Source: Paraclostridium dentum (GTDB lineage Bacteria; Bacillota; Clostridia; Peptostreptococcales; Peptostreptococcaceae). From it: DNA of 64,000 nt. Shown here piece by piece: positions 26,063 through 35,518 of this stretch. The notes under the pieces were generated by a model that worked only from the letters and a program-made list of their open reading frames with translations, was not told the DNA's origin and made no database searches. The position numbers were made by a program, and so were the translations under genes. The stretch is taken from the NCBI RefSeq assembly GCF_012922555.1, contig NZ_WIPK01000007.1, positions 62,001 to 126,000 of the forward strand, in the 5' to 3' direction. Position 1 is the stretch's first letter, and each line of letters starts with the position of its first letter.

Positions 26063-26722
26063 ATGTATATGATTTACCCACTTCTTTGTGTGATAACACC
26101 TTGTTTTATATATCAAATAATTACTATAAAATCTAGAAAAATTAAAGATAAAGTAAACTTAATACCACATTTAATAAAAGTTTATATCTTCTTACTTTAT
26201 GTTTCTTTAGCAATTCTCGTAGCTGGAATAGGAAGTATATGGGATATAGGTCAATTTGGAAATATAATCCGAATAGAAGAAATAAACTTAGTTCCATTTA
26301 GTTCATCAGGGGCTACTACATATATCTTAAATATTATAATGTTTATGCCTCTAGGTTTTTTACTTCCTTTTATTTGGAGTAAGTTTAGGAATCTTAGTAA
26401 AGTGTTTTGTGTTGGACTATGTTTTTCGTTAGCAATTGAATTTTGTCAACTATTTAATCATAGGGTTTCAGATATTGATGATTTAATGATGAACTCATTG
26501 GGAGCTGTTTTTGGATATTTAATATGGTTATGTGTAACTAAATTATTTAAGTACATAATTAAGTTACCTATATTTGTGTCTATATCTAACACAGATAATC
26601 AAAATAAATTTAGCTTATATATAAGTAAAAATTCTATATCTAAAAATGAAGCCGTTATGTACCTTTCATTAGCTATTTTAGGAGAATTCCTATTTTATAA
26701 CTGGTCTTTTTTATACATATAA
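26063..26722 (+). CDS. VanZ-family membrane protein
   Basis: About 220 residues with five or six membrane segments. NIIMFMPLGFLLPFIW, then SLAIEFCQLF and DIDDLMMNSLGAVFGYLIW carry the VanZ-like pattern. In Enterococcus VanZ gives low-level teicoplanin resistance; the role elsewhere is unclear. AAGGGAG lies 13 bases before the chosen ATG; the frame is open upstream to 26006, but that start lacks a good site. Stands alone. Confidence 0.75.
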   Translation: MYMIYPLLCVITPCFIYQIITIKSRKIKDKVNLIPHLIKVYIFLLYVSLAILVAGIGSIWDIGQFGNIIRIEEINLVPFSSSGATTYILNIIMFMPLGFLLPFIWSKFRNLSKVFCVGLCFSLAIEFCQLFNHRVSDIDDLMMNSLGAVFGYLIWLCVTKLFKYIIKLPIFVSISNTDNQNKFSLYISKNSISKNEAVMYLSLAILGEFLFYNWSFLYI

Positions 26723-26892
26723 TATTAGAAATTTATTTATTTTAGATATTGTCTTTTAATTGTAATCAGAAATCCTAATTAAGTATTATCTATTGTTTAT
26801 TTGGTAAGCATAAGGGTATTTATTATTTAAATTGAAACTAGTAATAATCACATTTATTTATATATGATACAACTTAATTAGGAGGATAAAAG

Positions 26893-27186
26893 ATGAAATA
26901 TTTTATGGTTGAAGGAATACTAAAAAATCCAAATAAAATTGATGATACTATTATGAAAGAGCATATGGATTACACTCAAAAAGCAATGGACAAAGGATTG
27001 ATCTTAATGTCTGGACTTAAATCAGATATGAGTGGAGGTCTATTTGTTATGAAATCAGAGTCTATTGAAAGATTGAATGAGTATTTATCAAATGAACCTT
27101 TTAAAACTTATGATATACAAGATTATAAAATAGTAGAATTTGATGCTCATTATTTCAATCAATCACCTAGTGAATGGTTTAAATAA
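26893..27186 (+). CDS. YciI-like protein
   Basis: 97 residues with the YciI fold pattern: MKYFMVEGILKNP, HMDYTQKAMDKGLILMSG and a final ALHKFELIDYKIVEF-like end (YDIQDYKIVEFD). YciI proteins are small ferredoxin-like fold enzymes of uncertain substrate. AGGAGG precedes the ATG. It is followed by a small membrane protein gene, 34 bases away. Confidence 0.8.
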   Translation: MKYFMVEGILKNPNKIDDTIMKEHMDYTQKAMDKGLILMSGLKSDMSGGLFVMKSESIERLNEYLSNEPFKTYDIQDYKIVEFDAHYFNQSPSEWFK

Positions 27187-27220
27187 CTTAAACATATTAA
27201 ATTCATAAGGGGTGAATGGA

Positions 27221-27394
27221 ATGCAAAAGGAAAAATTTATAATATTAAGCTCACTTGTACCAATTTTAATGCTACTAAATATAATGGTTTTTAAAGGCAT
27301 TTTAATAGCCAATATATTAATATCTTTAACTTTAGCACTCATTTCTGGAAAACTAGTATCTGAGGTTATAAAGTTAAGAAATAAGAAAATCTAG
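27221..27394 (+). CDS. Small membrane protein, 57 residues
   Basis: Two hydrophobic segments (FIILSSLVPILMLLNIMVF and ILIANILISLTLALISG) around a short turn, with a basic tail. I start it at the ATG at 27221 because GGGGTGA lies upstream. An in-frame GTG at 27212 overlaps that site. Function unknown; likely co-transcribed with the YciI-like gene. Confidence 0.55.
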   Translation: MQKEKFIILSSLVPILMLLNIMVFKGILIANILISLTLALISGKLVSEVIKLRNKKI

Positions 27395-27467
27395 ATTATA
27401 TAATACTATGGTATAATTTAGATGATTAATTTTTAATATTTAGTTTTTGGAAGGTAAAATATATACT

Positions 27468-28115
27468 ATGAAAATAGCAAATATAACAAATGGAGAGGTT
27501 TTTAATAAATACTTTGAAAGAACATTTTGTACAAAAGGAATTCCTTTTAATGAAGCAATTATGGTAGGAAATTCTACATCAAATGTATTTTCTAATGAAT
27601 TTTGTATAAATCGCGCATCTCAACTTAATGTTTCTATAGAAGAATACTATAAAAAGTTAAATGCTTTTTTTAAGTTTATAAAAGAATTAGAACAATATGA
27701 AGAAATCATTTTATGGTTTGGATCAGATACATTCTGCCAATTGAATTTATTAACGATTCTTTGTTTTCTAGAAACTCGAAAGTATAAAGGCAATGTATTT
27801 ACAGTTATAATTGACGATGAAAGTTTTAATATAATTCGAGAAAAAACACCTATTACTCTTGTAAGTTATCCAGAACTATATAAAAAAATCTTATTGAATA
27901 AAGAATACGTGAAATGCAATGATTCCATTATGGATAAAGCTATATCATTGTATTTTGATTATTTATCAGATAAAGGAAAACTTGCTATGATTATAAAAAA
28001 TAATAATACATTATCTGAAAATCAACTAATTGAAAAGCTATTACTTGAAGGTACAGATTACGGTATTAGTGATTTACAGGCCTATCATTTAATAAAAAAG
28101 TACTTACTGAAATAG
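27468..28115 (+). CDS. DUF1835 domain protein
   Basis: About 215 residues. MKIANITNGEVFNKYF and the central EIILWFGSDTFCQLNLL match the DUF1835 pattern (nucleotide-binding-like fold, LWF..D..QLNLL). The C-terminal part (SDKGKLAMIIKNNNTLSENQ) is specific to this branch. ATG at 27468 has GGAAGG 14 bases upstream; an in-frame TTG at 27447 is less likely. Function unknown. Confidence 0.65.
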   Translation: MKIANITNGEVFNKYFERTFCTKGIPFNEAIMVGNSTSNVFSNEFCINRASQLNVSIEEYYKKLNAFFKFIKELEQYEEIILWFGSDTFCQLNLLTILCFLETRKYKGNVFTVIIDDESFNIIREKTPITLVSYPELYKKILLNKEYVKCNDSIMDKAISLYFDYLSDKGKLAMIIKNNNTLSENQLIEKLLLEGTDYGISDLQAYHLIKKYLLK

Positions 28116-28128
28116 TAAGTACTTTTTT
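28094..28128 (+). terminator. Terminator overlapping the DUF1835 stop
   Basis: AAAAGTACTTACT / AGTAAGTACTTTT around a short loop, with T run. Confidence 0.8.
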
Positions 28129-28353
28129 ATTAAAACTTAAATAACTCTACATATTTTTCTCTATTGAAATGTTATATGATAAATTTTATATTAAAATTTT
28201 TAATGATTAATTATATAAGTTTTCCTCGTACATATCCATTTTAATTCTAATTAAGTAGCTTGTTAACAATATATAGCACTACTTGAATACGTTTATATAA
28301 ATAATAATCGAAAATAATTTTAAATTTTTTGTAGAAGGAAATCGGAAAACTTT

Positions 28354-28498
28354 ATCAAATACTTATATTGCAGGAATTCTTGCATTCATATATTTCTCAA
28401 CCCATTCAATTGTCCTGCTTATTTGATTTCAAGAACTTTCAAATATACAATTCTAAAAAATTCACACAAACGTTTGTTGTTATAATAACAACAAACGT
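28354..28498 (+). promoter_or_regulatory. Structured leader of the YkvI-like gene
   Basis: Nested helices ATCAAATA (28354-28361) with TATTTGAT (28420-28427), and GCAGGA (28370-28375) with TCCTGC (28413-28418), form a long imperfect hairpin. A perfect 13-bp inverted repeat, ACGTTTGTTGTTA / TAACAACAAACGT (28470-28498), sits 17 bases before the ribosome binding site. No known riboswitch class was matched. It could be an operator or a translation-blocking hairpin. Confidence 0.4.
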
Positions 28499-28529
28499 GA
28501 ATACAATTATACCAAAGGAGATGTTTAAG

Positions 28530-29696
28530 ATGAAAAGCAATAACTTAGATCCATTAAATTCTAAACCTAACTTTAAGGGAATTTTGGGTGTTGCTTCAGT
28601 TTGGTTTGCCGCTCATGTAGGTGGGGGCTTTGCTACAGGTAATCAGACAATGAATTTCTTTGTTGAAGATGGATGGTACACATTCTGGATACCAATCCTA
28701 ATTATCGGTATTATAGCTTTAGTTTATAGAGAAACAATGATTATGGCTAAAAATCATCAAGCTTATGACTACAGAACAATAGCTAAAAAACTTTATGAAC
28801 CGTATGATAAGGTATTACCTATCGTATTTGAAATTTGTTATTTAATAATAGTTTTACTTGCTACAGGAGGTTCTATTGCCGGAGCAGCTGCATTATTTGC
28901 TGAATTTGGACTTAGCTACAACCTAGGGGTAGTGGTAACCGGACTAGTATTATTTATACTAACAATATTTGGTGCTAACCTAATTAGAAGTGCTTCTTCA
29001 TTTATGACTATCATAATAGTCGTTTGTCTTACTCTAATATGTTATATAGGAATATCTGCAAACGCTGATAATTTTACTCAATTAGCAACAACTGGATATG
29101 CAACTTCATCAGTTTGGGAGGCCTTATGGTCAGGTCTACAATATGCTGGATTCCAGGCTATAGTATGGTCAATAGTTGTAAGTGTCTGTCAACCTCTTAA
29201 AACAGATAAGGAAATCAATTTAACAACTATAATAGGATTTGTATTAAACAGTGTAATGATCGTACTGAGTTGTATGATGTTATTTGCATGGCTTCCAGGA
29301 ACTTCTGGAGAAACTCTTCCTATTCTTTATATTTGTAAGCAAATAGGTAAAGGATGGCTTATAGTATTGTACTCAATTGTACTTTTACTTGCATTCATAT
29401 CTACTGGTATAGGATGTGTATTCGGTGCAATTGCAAGATTTGAAAATATTATTAAAGTTCCAGCAAACATAACAGTTAGAAGAGGAGTTCTTTCTCTATG
29501 CTGTATGATTCTATCTATGGCTATATCTCTTTTCGGTCTTACAAACATAGTTAAGATTGGATACGGATATACTGGTATAATTGGTATTTTCGTTGTAATA
29601 ATACCAGTACTTACTGTTGGTCATATTAAAAATAAAAAATTCAAATTAAATCAACAATCTCAAAATTCACAAGAAAATGTAATTGTAGAAGAGTAG
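28530..29696 (+). CDS. YkvI-family amino-acid permease-like membrane protein
   Basis: 388 residues and about ten membrane segments of the YkvI type, a distant relative of the amino acid-polyamine-cation transporters. GILGVASVWFAAHVGGGFATGNQ is the glycine-rich helix near the N-terminus. The chosen ATG lies 9 bases after AAGGAG; upstream in-frame ATGs are in the leader and lack a site. Substrate unknown. The structured leader suggests control at RNA or operator level. Confidence 0.8.
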   Translation: MKSNNLDPLNSKPNFKGILGVASVWFAAHVGGGFATGNQTMNFFVEDGWYTFWIPILIIGIIALVYRETMIMAKNHQAYDYRTIAKKLYEPYDKVLPIVFEICYLIIVLLATGGSIAGAAALFAEFGLSYNLGVVVTGLVLFILTIFGANLIRSASSFMTIIIVVCLTLICYIGISANADNFTQLATTGYATSSVWEALWSGLQYAGFQAIVWSIVVSVCQPLKTDKEINLTTIIGFVLNSVMIVLSCMMLFAWLPGTSGETLPILYICKQIGKGWLIVLYSIVLLLAFISTGIGCVFGAIARFENIIKVPANITVRRGVLSLCCMILSMAISLFGLTNIVKIGYGYTGIIGIFVVIIPVLTVGHIKNKKFKLNQQSQNSQENVIVEE

Positions 29697-29747
29697 AGTT
29701 AATTATAAATTATTTTGCAAGTTCATAGCTAATTGCTAAAAATAAAT

Positions 29748-29793
29748 AAAAGGACTTAGAATCTTAATAACCTAGATTCTAAGTCCTTTTCTA
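29748..29793 (+). terminator. Terminator after YkvI-like gene
   Basis: AAAAGGACTTAGAATCT / AGATTCTAAGTCCTTTT stem. Confidence 0.85.
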
Positions 29794-29795
29794 TT

Positions 29796-29960
29796 TTAAA
29801 ATATAGAAAGTATTTTTACATGGTTTTCTTCTATAAGATTTTTAAGGCATTTATTATCTATATTCATTTTTTCTAGAATTTCTTCACTAGTATAAACATC
29901 TGGTAAAAAGCATTCATTTTTTAATATATGCTTTTGATTATTTATAAAAGTTTTACCCAT
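29796..29960 (-). pseudogene. Small open frame, possible gene remnant
   Basis: 54 codons starting MGKTFINNQKHILKNE, with YTSEEILEKMNIDN resembling a helix-turn-helix start. A stop lies a few codons upstream and there is no ribosome binding site, so this may be the tail of a degraded gene. The remaining bases to 30224 hold no gene. Confidence 0.3.
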
Positions 29961-30053
29961 TCTAGTAGTTTGATTTTATATTTATTAAGTGCTTTCAAAT
30001 ATCGTCTATACTGCCAAATAATTCTCTAATTCAATTTAAAATTTTAAAAGTTC

Positions 30054-30065
30054 GAAAGCGCTTTC
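30054..30065. promoter_or_regulatory. Palindrome resembling a CcpA cre site
   Basis: GAAAGCGCTTTC is a perfect 12-bp palindrome close to the cre core (GAAANCGNTTTC), 160 bases upstream of the M50 gene. Flanks match the consensus only partly. Confidence 0.35.
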
Positions 30066-30224
30066 TGTTTATAAATATACTATCATCAAATTCTGCATAT
30101 TAAAAATTGCAATTCTCAATACATATAATTAAATTTCTTAATAGTTAGTTAGATTTTTATCAATGTGTATTTTACGGAATAGTATTTGAATGGTTGATAA
30201 TATAATTATCTAAGGGGTGGAAAT

Positions 30225-30728
30225 ATGAGTTTAAGTTGCTTAGATTTTTTAACTTATCCAATCATATATATTTTATCAATGCCAATTTTAGTTTTATTTC
30301 ATGAGTTAGGTCATGCAATTTCCGCATTAATACTTACCGATGATATTGTAAGTATTTACATAGGAACATCTAGTTTAAATAAGAAATTTAGGTTTGCTAG
30401 GTTAACTATTTATTTTAATGGTTATTCATCCTTAATGGATATATCATATGGTTGTGTAAATTGGAATCCAATGTATAATAATTTAAAATCAGTTTTAATG
30501 AATGCCGCTGGACCCCTTGTATCTTTGTTAATTGCTTTTCGATTTTTTATAATTTTAGATAATTATCATCTATCATACTTTTTAATAAAGATTTATAATG
30601 GAATATTTATTTTTAGTTTTAGCCAATTTTTATTTACAATTTTTCCAATTAAATACACTTATAGACCCTATGTCGGGTTTTCAAGTGATGGGTATAAAAT
30701 CTTACAACACTTGAAAATATTGAATTAG
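30225..30728 (+). CDS. M50-type (site-2 protease-like) membrane metalloprotease
   Basis: 167 residues. HELGHAI in the first membrane helix is the HExxH zinc motif, and NAAGPLVSLL plus a C-terminal SSDGYKI correspond to the NxxG and (N/S)xxDG elements of the M50 family. Short for the family and without a PDZ domain, similar to compact intramembrane M50 proteins. GGGGTGG precedes the ATG. Substrate unknown. A 28-residue membrane peptide gene follows. Confidence 0.75.
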   Translation: MSLSCLDFLTYPIIYILSMPILVLFHELGHAISALILTDDIVSIYIGTSSLNKKFRFARLTIYFNGYSSLMDISYGCVNWNPMYNNLKSVLMNAAGPLVSLLIAFRFFIILDNYHLSYFLIKIYNGIFIFSFSQFLFTIFPIKYTYRPYVGFSSDGYKILQHLKILN

Positions 30729-30877
30729 AGTATTTGATTTTAATTGATCTAATTACAAAAACAGGAAAATACTATGTTTTTGTCGTTAATTTTAAATTTG
30801 TGTAACATTTTGTTTCCTTTACTTGTCCATAGATTTAAAATAAAATATATAATTATATATTTTATTGAGGTGGTAAA

Positions 30878-30964
30878 ATGAGTGCAAAACAATTAATCTT
30901 ATTAGTTTTCGCTATTTTGTTAAGTATTTATAATGTGTATACCCTTTATCAAAAGGATAGATAA
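30878..30964 (+). CDS. Membrane peptide, 28 residues
   Basis: MSAKQLILLVFAILLSIYNV then a short polar tail (YTLYQKDR). GAGGTGG lies 5 bases before the ATG. A single helix of this kind could be a regulatory peptide. A long perfect terminator follows at 31011. Support is the ribosome binding site and terminator. Confidence 0.5.
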   Translation: MSAKQLILLVFAILLSIYNVYTLYQKDR

Positions 30965-31010
30965 TTTAATGTACATTTGCTTAAGTTTTAAATTTATAGT
31001 CTGACTATCT

Positions 31011-31068
31011 AAAAAAGAGTATATATATCTAAATTGATTTATTAATTTAGATATATATACTCTTTTTT
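31011..31068 (+). terminator. Long perfect terminator hairpin
   Basis: A 25-bp inverted repeat (AAAAAAGAGTATATATATCT on the left arm) with an 8-base loop and T run. A bidirectional function is possible. Confidence 0.8.
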
Positions 31069-31201
31069 AATGCTCTTATTAATATTACTTAATTAAACTT
31101 GTAAAGTTCACAAATTTTAGGAATCAATAATAAAATTAATGAATATGTTAATATGTATAACTAAGGTTTATTTATATTTGACTTAGTTATACATTATATT
31201 T

Positions 31202-31242
31202 AATCCAGTACTTTTACTCTCATTTGTGCTGGATTATTTTTT
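31202..31242. terminator. Hairpin between convergent units
   Basis: AATCCAGTAC / GTGCTGGATT with a T run on the plus side. The gene ending at 31250 on the minus strand probably uses it. Confidence 0.6.
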
Positions 31243-31249
31243 ATGCTAT

Positions 31250-31567
31250 TTATAGCTCTCCATAATCTATATATTCTTGACTACATACATACTTAAGCAT
31301 ACAAACTCTTTCTAAATTTCGGTTTGCACACTCTAGTGTTTGATTTAAACATATAGATGCCCTATAGTGCTTTCTGGCTAATCCTAAATTACCTTGTAAT
31401 TCATAGTAAATTCCAAATAAATTATGTGGTTCAGCGGCATTAAAATTTTCCATAATAGCTGAAAGTATATATTCCTTTGCATTGCTAAAATCATTACTTT
31501 GTAAACTATTTATCGCATTTCTTATGTTTGATTTAAATGAGTCTATCCTAGTTTCTTTGGATAACAT
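31250..31567 (-). CDS. TPR-like small protein
   Basis: 105 residues. Two helical repeats (NSLQSNDFSNAKEYILSAI, then AAEPHNLFGIYYELQGNLGLARKHYRASI) follow the tetratricopeptide pattern. GGGGGG lies upstream of the ATG. TPR domains mediate protein contacts; the partner is not visible. Ends in two Cys (CMLKYVCSQEY). Confidence 0.7.
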   Translation of the reverse strand: MLSKETRIDSFKSNIRNAINSLQSNDFSNAKEYILSAIMENFNAAEPHNLFGIYYELQGNLGLARKHYRASICLNQTLECANRNLERVCMLKYVCSQEYIDYGEL

Positions 31568-31754
31568 ATTAGTATCCCCCCTTTATATTTTATTTAATAA
31601 TATTTTATTAAAATCCATATAAATTTGTTGTTAAGATATATACTTTTGTATAAAAACAATATTAAGATTTCTTAATATATTTAATACTCTATTTCTTATT
31701 TAAAATTGCTATAATCATTTTATATACTATTATAAAATCAGGGGAGGCGTTAGA

Positions 31755-32075
31755 GTGTTTTATAGTTCTTTATCTATGGCAGGAATATTTTTTGTAATAT
31801 CATTTATATTTTTTATTTTTAAAGATAAAGCATGTATTTTAATTGGTGGATATAATTTAATTTCTAAGGATAAAAGAAAAGGTTATGATGAGGTAAGTCT
31901 AAGCAAAGATTTTAGAAATACGTTTTTTAACTATGGCCTAATATTTTTAATAGGCGGTATTTGTTGCTTGATTATATCTAATTTATGCTTTTGGATAGCA
32001 TTTTTAGTTTGGTTAATTTACTTTTGCAAGAATGTTAGTTTTAGCAATAAGGTATTTGATAAATACAAAATTTAA
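31755..32075 (+). CDS. DUF3784-like membrane protein
   Basis: 106 residues with three membrane segments. The short loop CILIGGYNLISKDKRKGYDEV after the first helix is the DUF3784 signature. The start is GTG with GGGAGG upstream. Function unknown. Confidence 0.7.
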   Translation: MFYSSLSMAGIFFVISFIFFIFKDKACILIGGYNLISKDKRKGYDEVSLSKDFRNTFFNYGLIFLIGGICCLIISNLCFWIAFLVWLIYFCKNVSFSNKVFDKYKI

Positions 32076-32169
32076 TATAAAAATACATAGTAATTCATAT
32101 TTAATTTGACTTAATTTTTCCCCTATGTTAAAATGCCATATCACTTTAATAGCTAATCTAGGAGGAAAT

Positions 32170-33105
32170 ATGGAAATTTTAAAATCTATAAAAAAAATAC
32201 CAGGAGGACTACTTATAGTTCCAATGATTATAACATCTATAATTAATACATTTTATCCTATAATATTCACTGTTGGAGGAATAACCCCCTCAATTCTAAC
32301 TACGAAAGGAACTATGACACTAATAATTATATTGTTATTCATATCAGGTACACAGTTTAAAATATCCCAGGTAAAGCCTATGTTAAAAATAGGAGGAACT
32401 CTAATTCTTTTCAAACTATTCTTGGTGTATTTAATTAGTATATTTTTTGTAAATGTATTTGGAATGCAAAGCATACTTGGTATATCAATACTATCTATAA
32501 CATCAGTGTTTATAAGCAACAATCCAGGATTATATCTAGCACTCAACGATTCTTTTGGAGATGAGATTGATGCCTCTGTATTTGGATTACTAAATTTAAT
32601 AATTGTTCCATCTATACCTGTTATGATACTTAGTTCAGTTAATGGTCACAGCATAGACTTTATATCTTTATTTAGAACTATATCACCATTTATTTTAGGA
32701 GTTATATTTGGTAATCTAGATAAAAATATTAGGTTTACCTACCAGTCAGCTACAAATTTACTACTTCCTTTCTTGGGCATAAGCTTTGGTGGGAGTATAA
32801 ATATTTTAAATGCTATAAATTCAGGACTTGCAGGAGTTATATTAACACTATCATTCTATATATTAATTACACTTCCAATGTTTATTTTTGAAAAAAAGAT
32901 ATTAAAAAGAACTGGATTTATCTCTATAGCGTCTGCATCTGTTGCAGGTACCTCTTTAGCTGCACCTGTATTGGCAGCACAAATAAACACCTCTTATGAA
33001 TCTTTCGTATCAACTTCAATATCTCAAATTGCATTAGTAATGATTATAACTACAATTATCACTCCTGTATTAACAAAAAAACTAATTTCTAAAAAAGCAT
33101 TATAG
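32170..33105 (+). CDS. kdgT: 2-keto-3-deoxygluconate permease
   Basis: 311 residues of the KdgT family: MEILKSIKKIPGGLLIVPM, then FISGTQFKISQVKPML and SASVAGTSLAAP. About ten membrane segments, intact. It imports 2-keto-3-deoxygluconate, a pectin and hexuronate breakdown product, by proton symport. Catabolic genes (kdgK, kdgA) are not adjacent. AGGAGG precedes this ATG; upstream in-frame codons lack a site. Confidence 0.85.
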   Translation: MEILKSIKKIPGGLLIVPMIITSIINTFYPIIFTVGGITPSILTTKGTMTLIIILLFISGTQFKISQVKPMLKIGGTLILFKLFLVYLISIFFVNVFGMQSILGISILSITSVFISNNPGLYLALNDSFGDEIDASVFGLLNLIIVPSIPVMILSSVNGHSIDFISLFRTISPFILGVIFGNLDKNIRFTYQSATNLLLPFLGISFGGSINILNAINSGLAGVILTLSFYILITLPMFIFEKKILKRTGFISIASASVAGTSLAAPVLAAQINTSYESFVSTSISQIALVMIITTIITPVLTKKLISKKAL

Positions 33106-33154
33106 TCTAAAGTTTTAAATATATATAACTTTGATATATCTTTTAAATACACTG

Positions 33155-33204
33155 AAAAGACATTAAAAATTTAAAATTCAAATTAATTTTAATGTCTTTT
33201 TATT
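33155..33204. terminator. Bidirectional terminator
   Basis: AAAAGACATTAAAA / TTTTAATGTCTTTT stem between convergent genes. Confidence 0.8.
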
Positions 33205-33223
33205 TTTTAATATACTTTTAGAC

Positions 33224-33760
33224 TTACCTTACTTTCATCGAATAAATAACTCTAACTTTGTTTTTGTCCTTATCATCACTTGATAGTTCTTTAAATTTAA
33301 ATCCTAATTTTTCTGCTAGCTTTATAGATGCTATATTTTGAGGATATATATGGGCTTCGATTGTTTGAACAGGTGTACTTTCACTTACATGGTTAATTAA
33401 TAATGGAGCGGCTTCACTCATGATTCCTTTGTTCCAGTGAGCTTTCTTTAACATATAGCCAATTTGGACTTTATTTTCATTTTCATCAAAATGGTGTAGA
33501 GCAAGATCTCCTAAATACTCATTAGTACTTTTTTCAATTACTCCCCATCTTATAAACCACTTTTTTTCAAATCCCTTATCTATAACATCAATAAGCTTTA
33601 TAATATCTTCTATATAACTAATTTTTTGACCTGAGTTAAACTTCATAACATCCTCATCTGAGTACATTTCCAAGATATCTCTTGAATCTGAATATGATAT
33701 CTTTCTCAAAAGGTATTTATCAGACTCTATTTCTTTAAATTCATTAAATAAACTATACAT
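33224..33760 (-). CDS. GNAT N-acetyltransferase (RimJ/RimL type)
   Basis: 178 residues. RKISYSDSRDILEMYSDEDV at the N-terminus, then VQIGYMLKKAHWNKGIMSEA, which holds the acetyl-CoA loop, and IASIKLAEKLGFKF at the end match RimJ/RimL-type acetyltransferases that acetylate protein N-termini or small amines. Substrate not deducible. Monocistronic. Confidence 0.8.
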   Translation of the reverse strand: MYSLFNEFKEIESDKYLLRKISYSDSRDILEMYSDEDVMKFNSGQKISYIEDIIKLIDVIDKGFEKKWFIRWGVIEKSTNEYLGDLALHHFDENENKVQIGYMLKKAHWNKGIMSEAAPLLINHVSESTPVQTIEAHIYPQNIASIKLAEKLGFKFKELSSDDKDKNKVRVIYSMKVR

Positions 33761-34065
33761 ATACCATCACCCCAACCTTTTATAAAATAATATTAGTATA
33801 CTTTACTACCCTATATTTCTATAAATAATCAAAATAACTTCTCATACTCTCTAATTTAGATTTTTATATTTAGCTTAATTTATAACTTCGCTATCTTAAT
33901 CCTATATTCATTTATTTCACTCCAATTTAATTATTTAAAATGTCTTATTCCATATATAAAAATTATTATTATATGTAACTCTACTATTAAAATCTGCAAC
34001 AAAACACAAATCTGTAGATAATTAAACTTTTTGATAGTATATTTAAATCAAGAAAGGAGTTAATA
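33761..34065. other. Divergent intergenic region, nothing recognised
   Basis: Presumed promoters for the acetyltransferase (minus) and the LytTR gene (plus). No gene or strong hairpin visible. Confidence 0.3.
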
Positions 34066-34506
34066 ATGAAAATTAATATTTTGATAGATAAGATTTTAGG
34101 CAGAGATGAAGTAGAAATTAAGGTTTGTCCTGAAAATGTAAACCTTGGACATGATTTAGAAAACTACATAAGACAAATTTCAAAACTAACAGTTATAAAT
34201 ACTAAAAATGATAGCAAAATCAAAGTAAATATAAATGATATATTAAAATTTCAATCAGAAGGAAATATGTGTTGTGTAAAAATGAAATCTAAAGAACTTT
34301 ATTTGATAAATAAACGTCTAAAAGAAATAGAAGGTCTTAATTATAAAGGTTTTGTAAAAATCAACAATCAAACAATCATTAATCTAAATGAAGTTAAAGA
34401 GTTTTCATCTGCCACAAATGCAAGATTAGAAGTAATACTTAGTGATGGCTCATTTCACTTTGTAAATAGACATTATGTAAAAATAATAAAGGAGAGATTA
34501 TTATGA
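34066..34506 (+). CDS. LytTR-type DNA-binding regulator
   Basis: 146 residues. The C-terminal 100 residues follow the LytTR domain: INDILKFQSEGNMCCVKM, then LKEIEGLNYKGFVKINNQTIINLNEV and SFHFVNRHYVK. There is no receiver domain, so it is a stand-alone LytTR protein. It overlaps by four bases a DUF3021 membrane gene, the standard LytTR-DUF3021 pair in which the membrane protein is thought to restrain the regulator. Targets are probably its own promoter. Confidence 0.88.
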   Translation: MKINILIDKILGRDEVEIKVCPENVNLGHDLENYIRQISKLTVINTKNDSKIKVNINDILKFQSEGNMCCVKMKSKELYLINKRLKEIEGLNYKGFVKINNQTIINLNEVKEFSSATNARLEVILSDGSFHFVNRHYVKIIKERLL

Positions 34507-34916
34507 TTAAACAGTTTAAATCATCTTTTTTTCAAATATTTTCACTAACATTTATATGGGTCTTATTATTAATTTCTATATTTTTAGGAGATGTATCATT
34601 ATCAGTTAAATATACTTGGAACTTAGTTTGTATATGTGCTATTTCTGCAATTATATTTGGAGTAATGTATCCTGCTTTATGGAATTTCTCATCACTTAAA
34701 GCTTTTAATAAAATTGCTATATCATCTGTTATAAATACACTTGGAGGAATTATAGCTGTATGGTTATTTTCACAGGATATGTTTATCTTTATAAAACCAT
34801 GGATATTAGCGATCTTTATACTTACGATAATAGGTCATATTATTGGTTTTTATTTTTACTCAAAGTGGGATAATACAAAAACATCTAAAGAACTAAATAA
34901 TCTATTAAAAAAATAA
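34503..34916 (+). CDS. DUF3021 membrane protein
   Basis: 137 residues, four membrane helices (FSLTFIWVLLLISIFLGD, then NLVCICAISAIIFGVMY and others). It overlaps the LytTR gene (ATGA), which marks translational coupling. DUF3021 partners of LytTR proteins are proposed membrane-bound inhibitors or signal sensors. The family call rests on topology and partner. Confidence 0.82.
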   Translation: MIKQFKSSFFQIFSLTFIWVLLLISIFLGDVSLSVKYTWNLVCICAISAIIFGVMYPALWNFSSLKAFNKIAISSVINTLGGIIAVWLFSQDMFIFIKPWILAIFILTIIGHIIGFYFYSKWDNTKTSKELNNLLKK

Positions 34917-34984
34917 TTATAACTTTAAAAATTCTACATCCTTTGGCTTATAAACACTATTAATTAAAAGGGGAATTCTATATT

Positions 34985-35509
34985 ATGAACGATTTGATTT
35001 TACATGTTCCATCGTTTGAAGAACTTAAGTACAGACAACTAATTTTGTCTCAGGAAGATACCATGTCTTACAATAAAGGTTATAACCTTGGAATTGAAAA
35101 CTATAATAACGAAACAGGTTGCATTGATTTTTCTAAAAAGTATTGGAGTGAATGGTATTCTAAGTGGGTGTCTGAAAGAGTAGCTAGATACTACGCGTAT
35201 ATAGTAAATAGTAAAACTGACGAGTTTGTAGGTGATGTATGCTTTTACTATGATGCTCAAAATGATTTACACCTTATAGGTATAGTTATCGAAAGCAAGC
35301 ATAGATCCAAAGGATATTGTTCAAAAGGATTATTAAAGCTTGCAGAAATAGCCTTCAATGACTTTAATGTGAAAGTTTTAAGAAATGTGATTCCTTTAGA
35401 TAGAAAAAGTGCCATAAGCGGACATAAAAGTGCTGGGTTTAGAGAAATTAGTATTGCTAATAATTTAATTACGCTAGATTTAGTAAAATCAGAACATTTA
35501 TCTAAGTAA
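34985..35509 (+). CDS. GNAT N-acetyltransferase
   Basis: 174 residues. FVGDVCFYYDAQNDLHLIGIV then SKHRSKGYCSKGLLKLAEIAF carries the acetyl-CoA binding loop (RxxGx[GA]-like, here RSKGYCSKG). Substrate unknown. AAGGGG precedes the ATG. Not similar enough to the 33224 gene to be a recent duplicate. Confidence 0.75.
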   Translation: MNDLILHVPSFEELKYRQLILSQEDTMSYNKGYNLGIENYNNETGCIDFSKKYWSEWYSKWVSERVARYYAYIVNSKTDEFVGDVCFYYDAQNDLHLIGIVIESKHRSKGYCSKGLLKLAEIAFNDFNVKVLRNVIPLDRKSAISGHKSAGFREISIANNLITLDLVKSEHLSK

Positions 35510-35518
35510 TGTATAATA

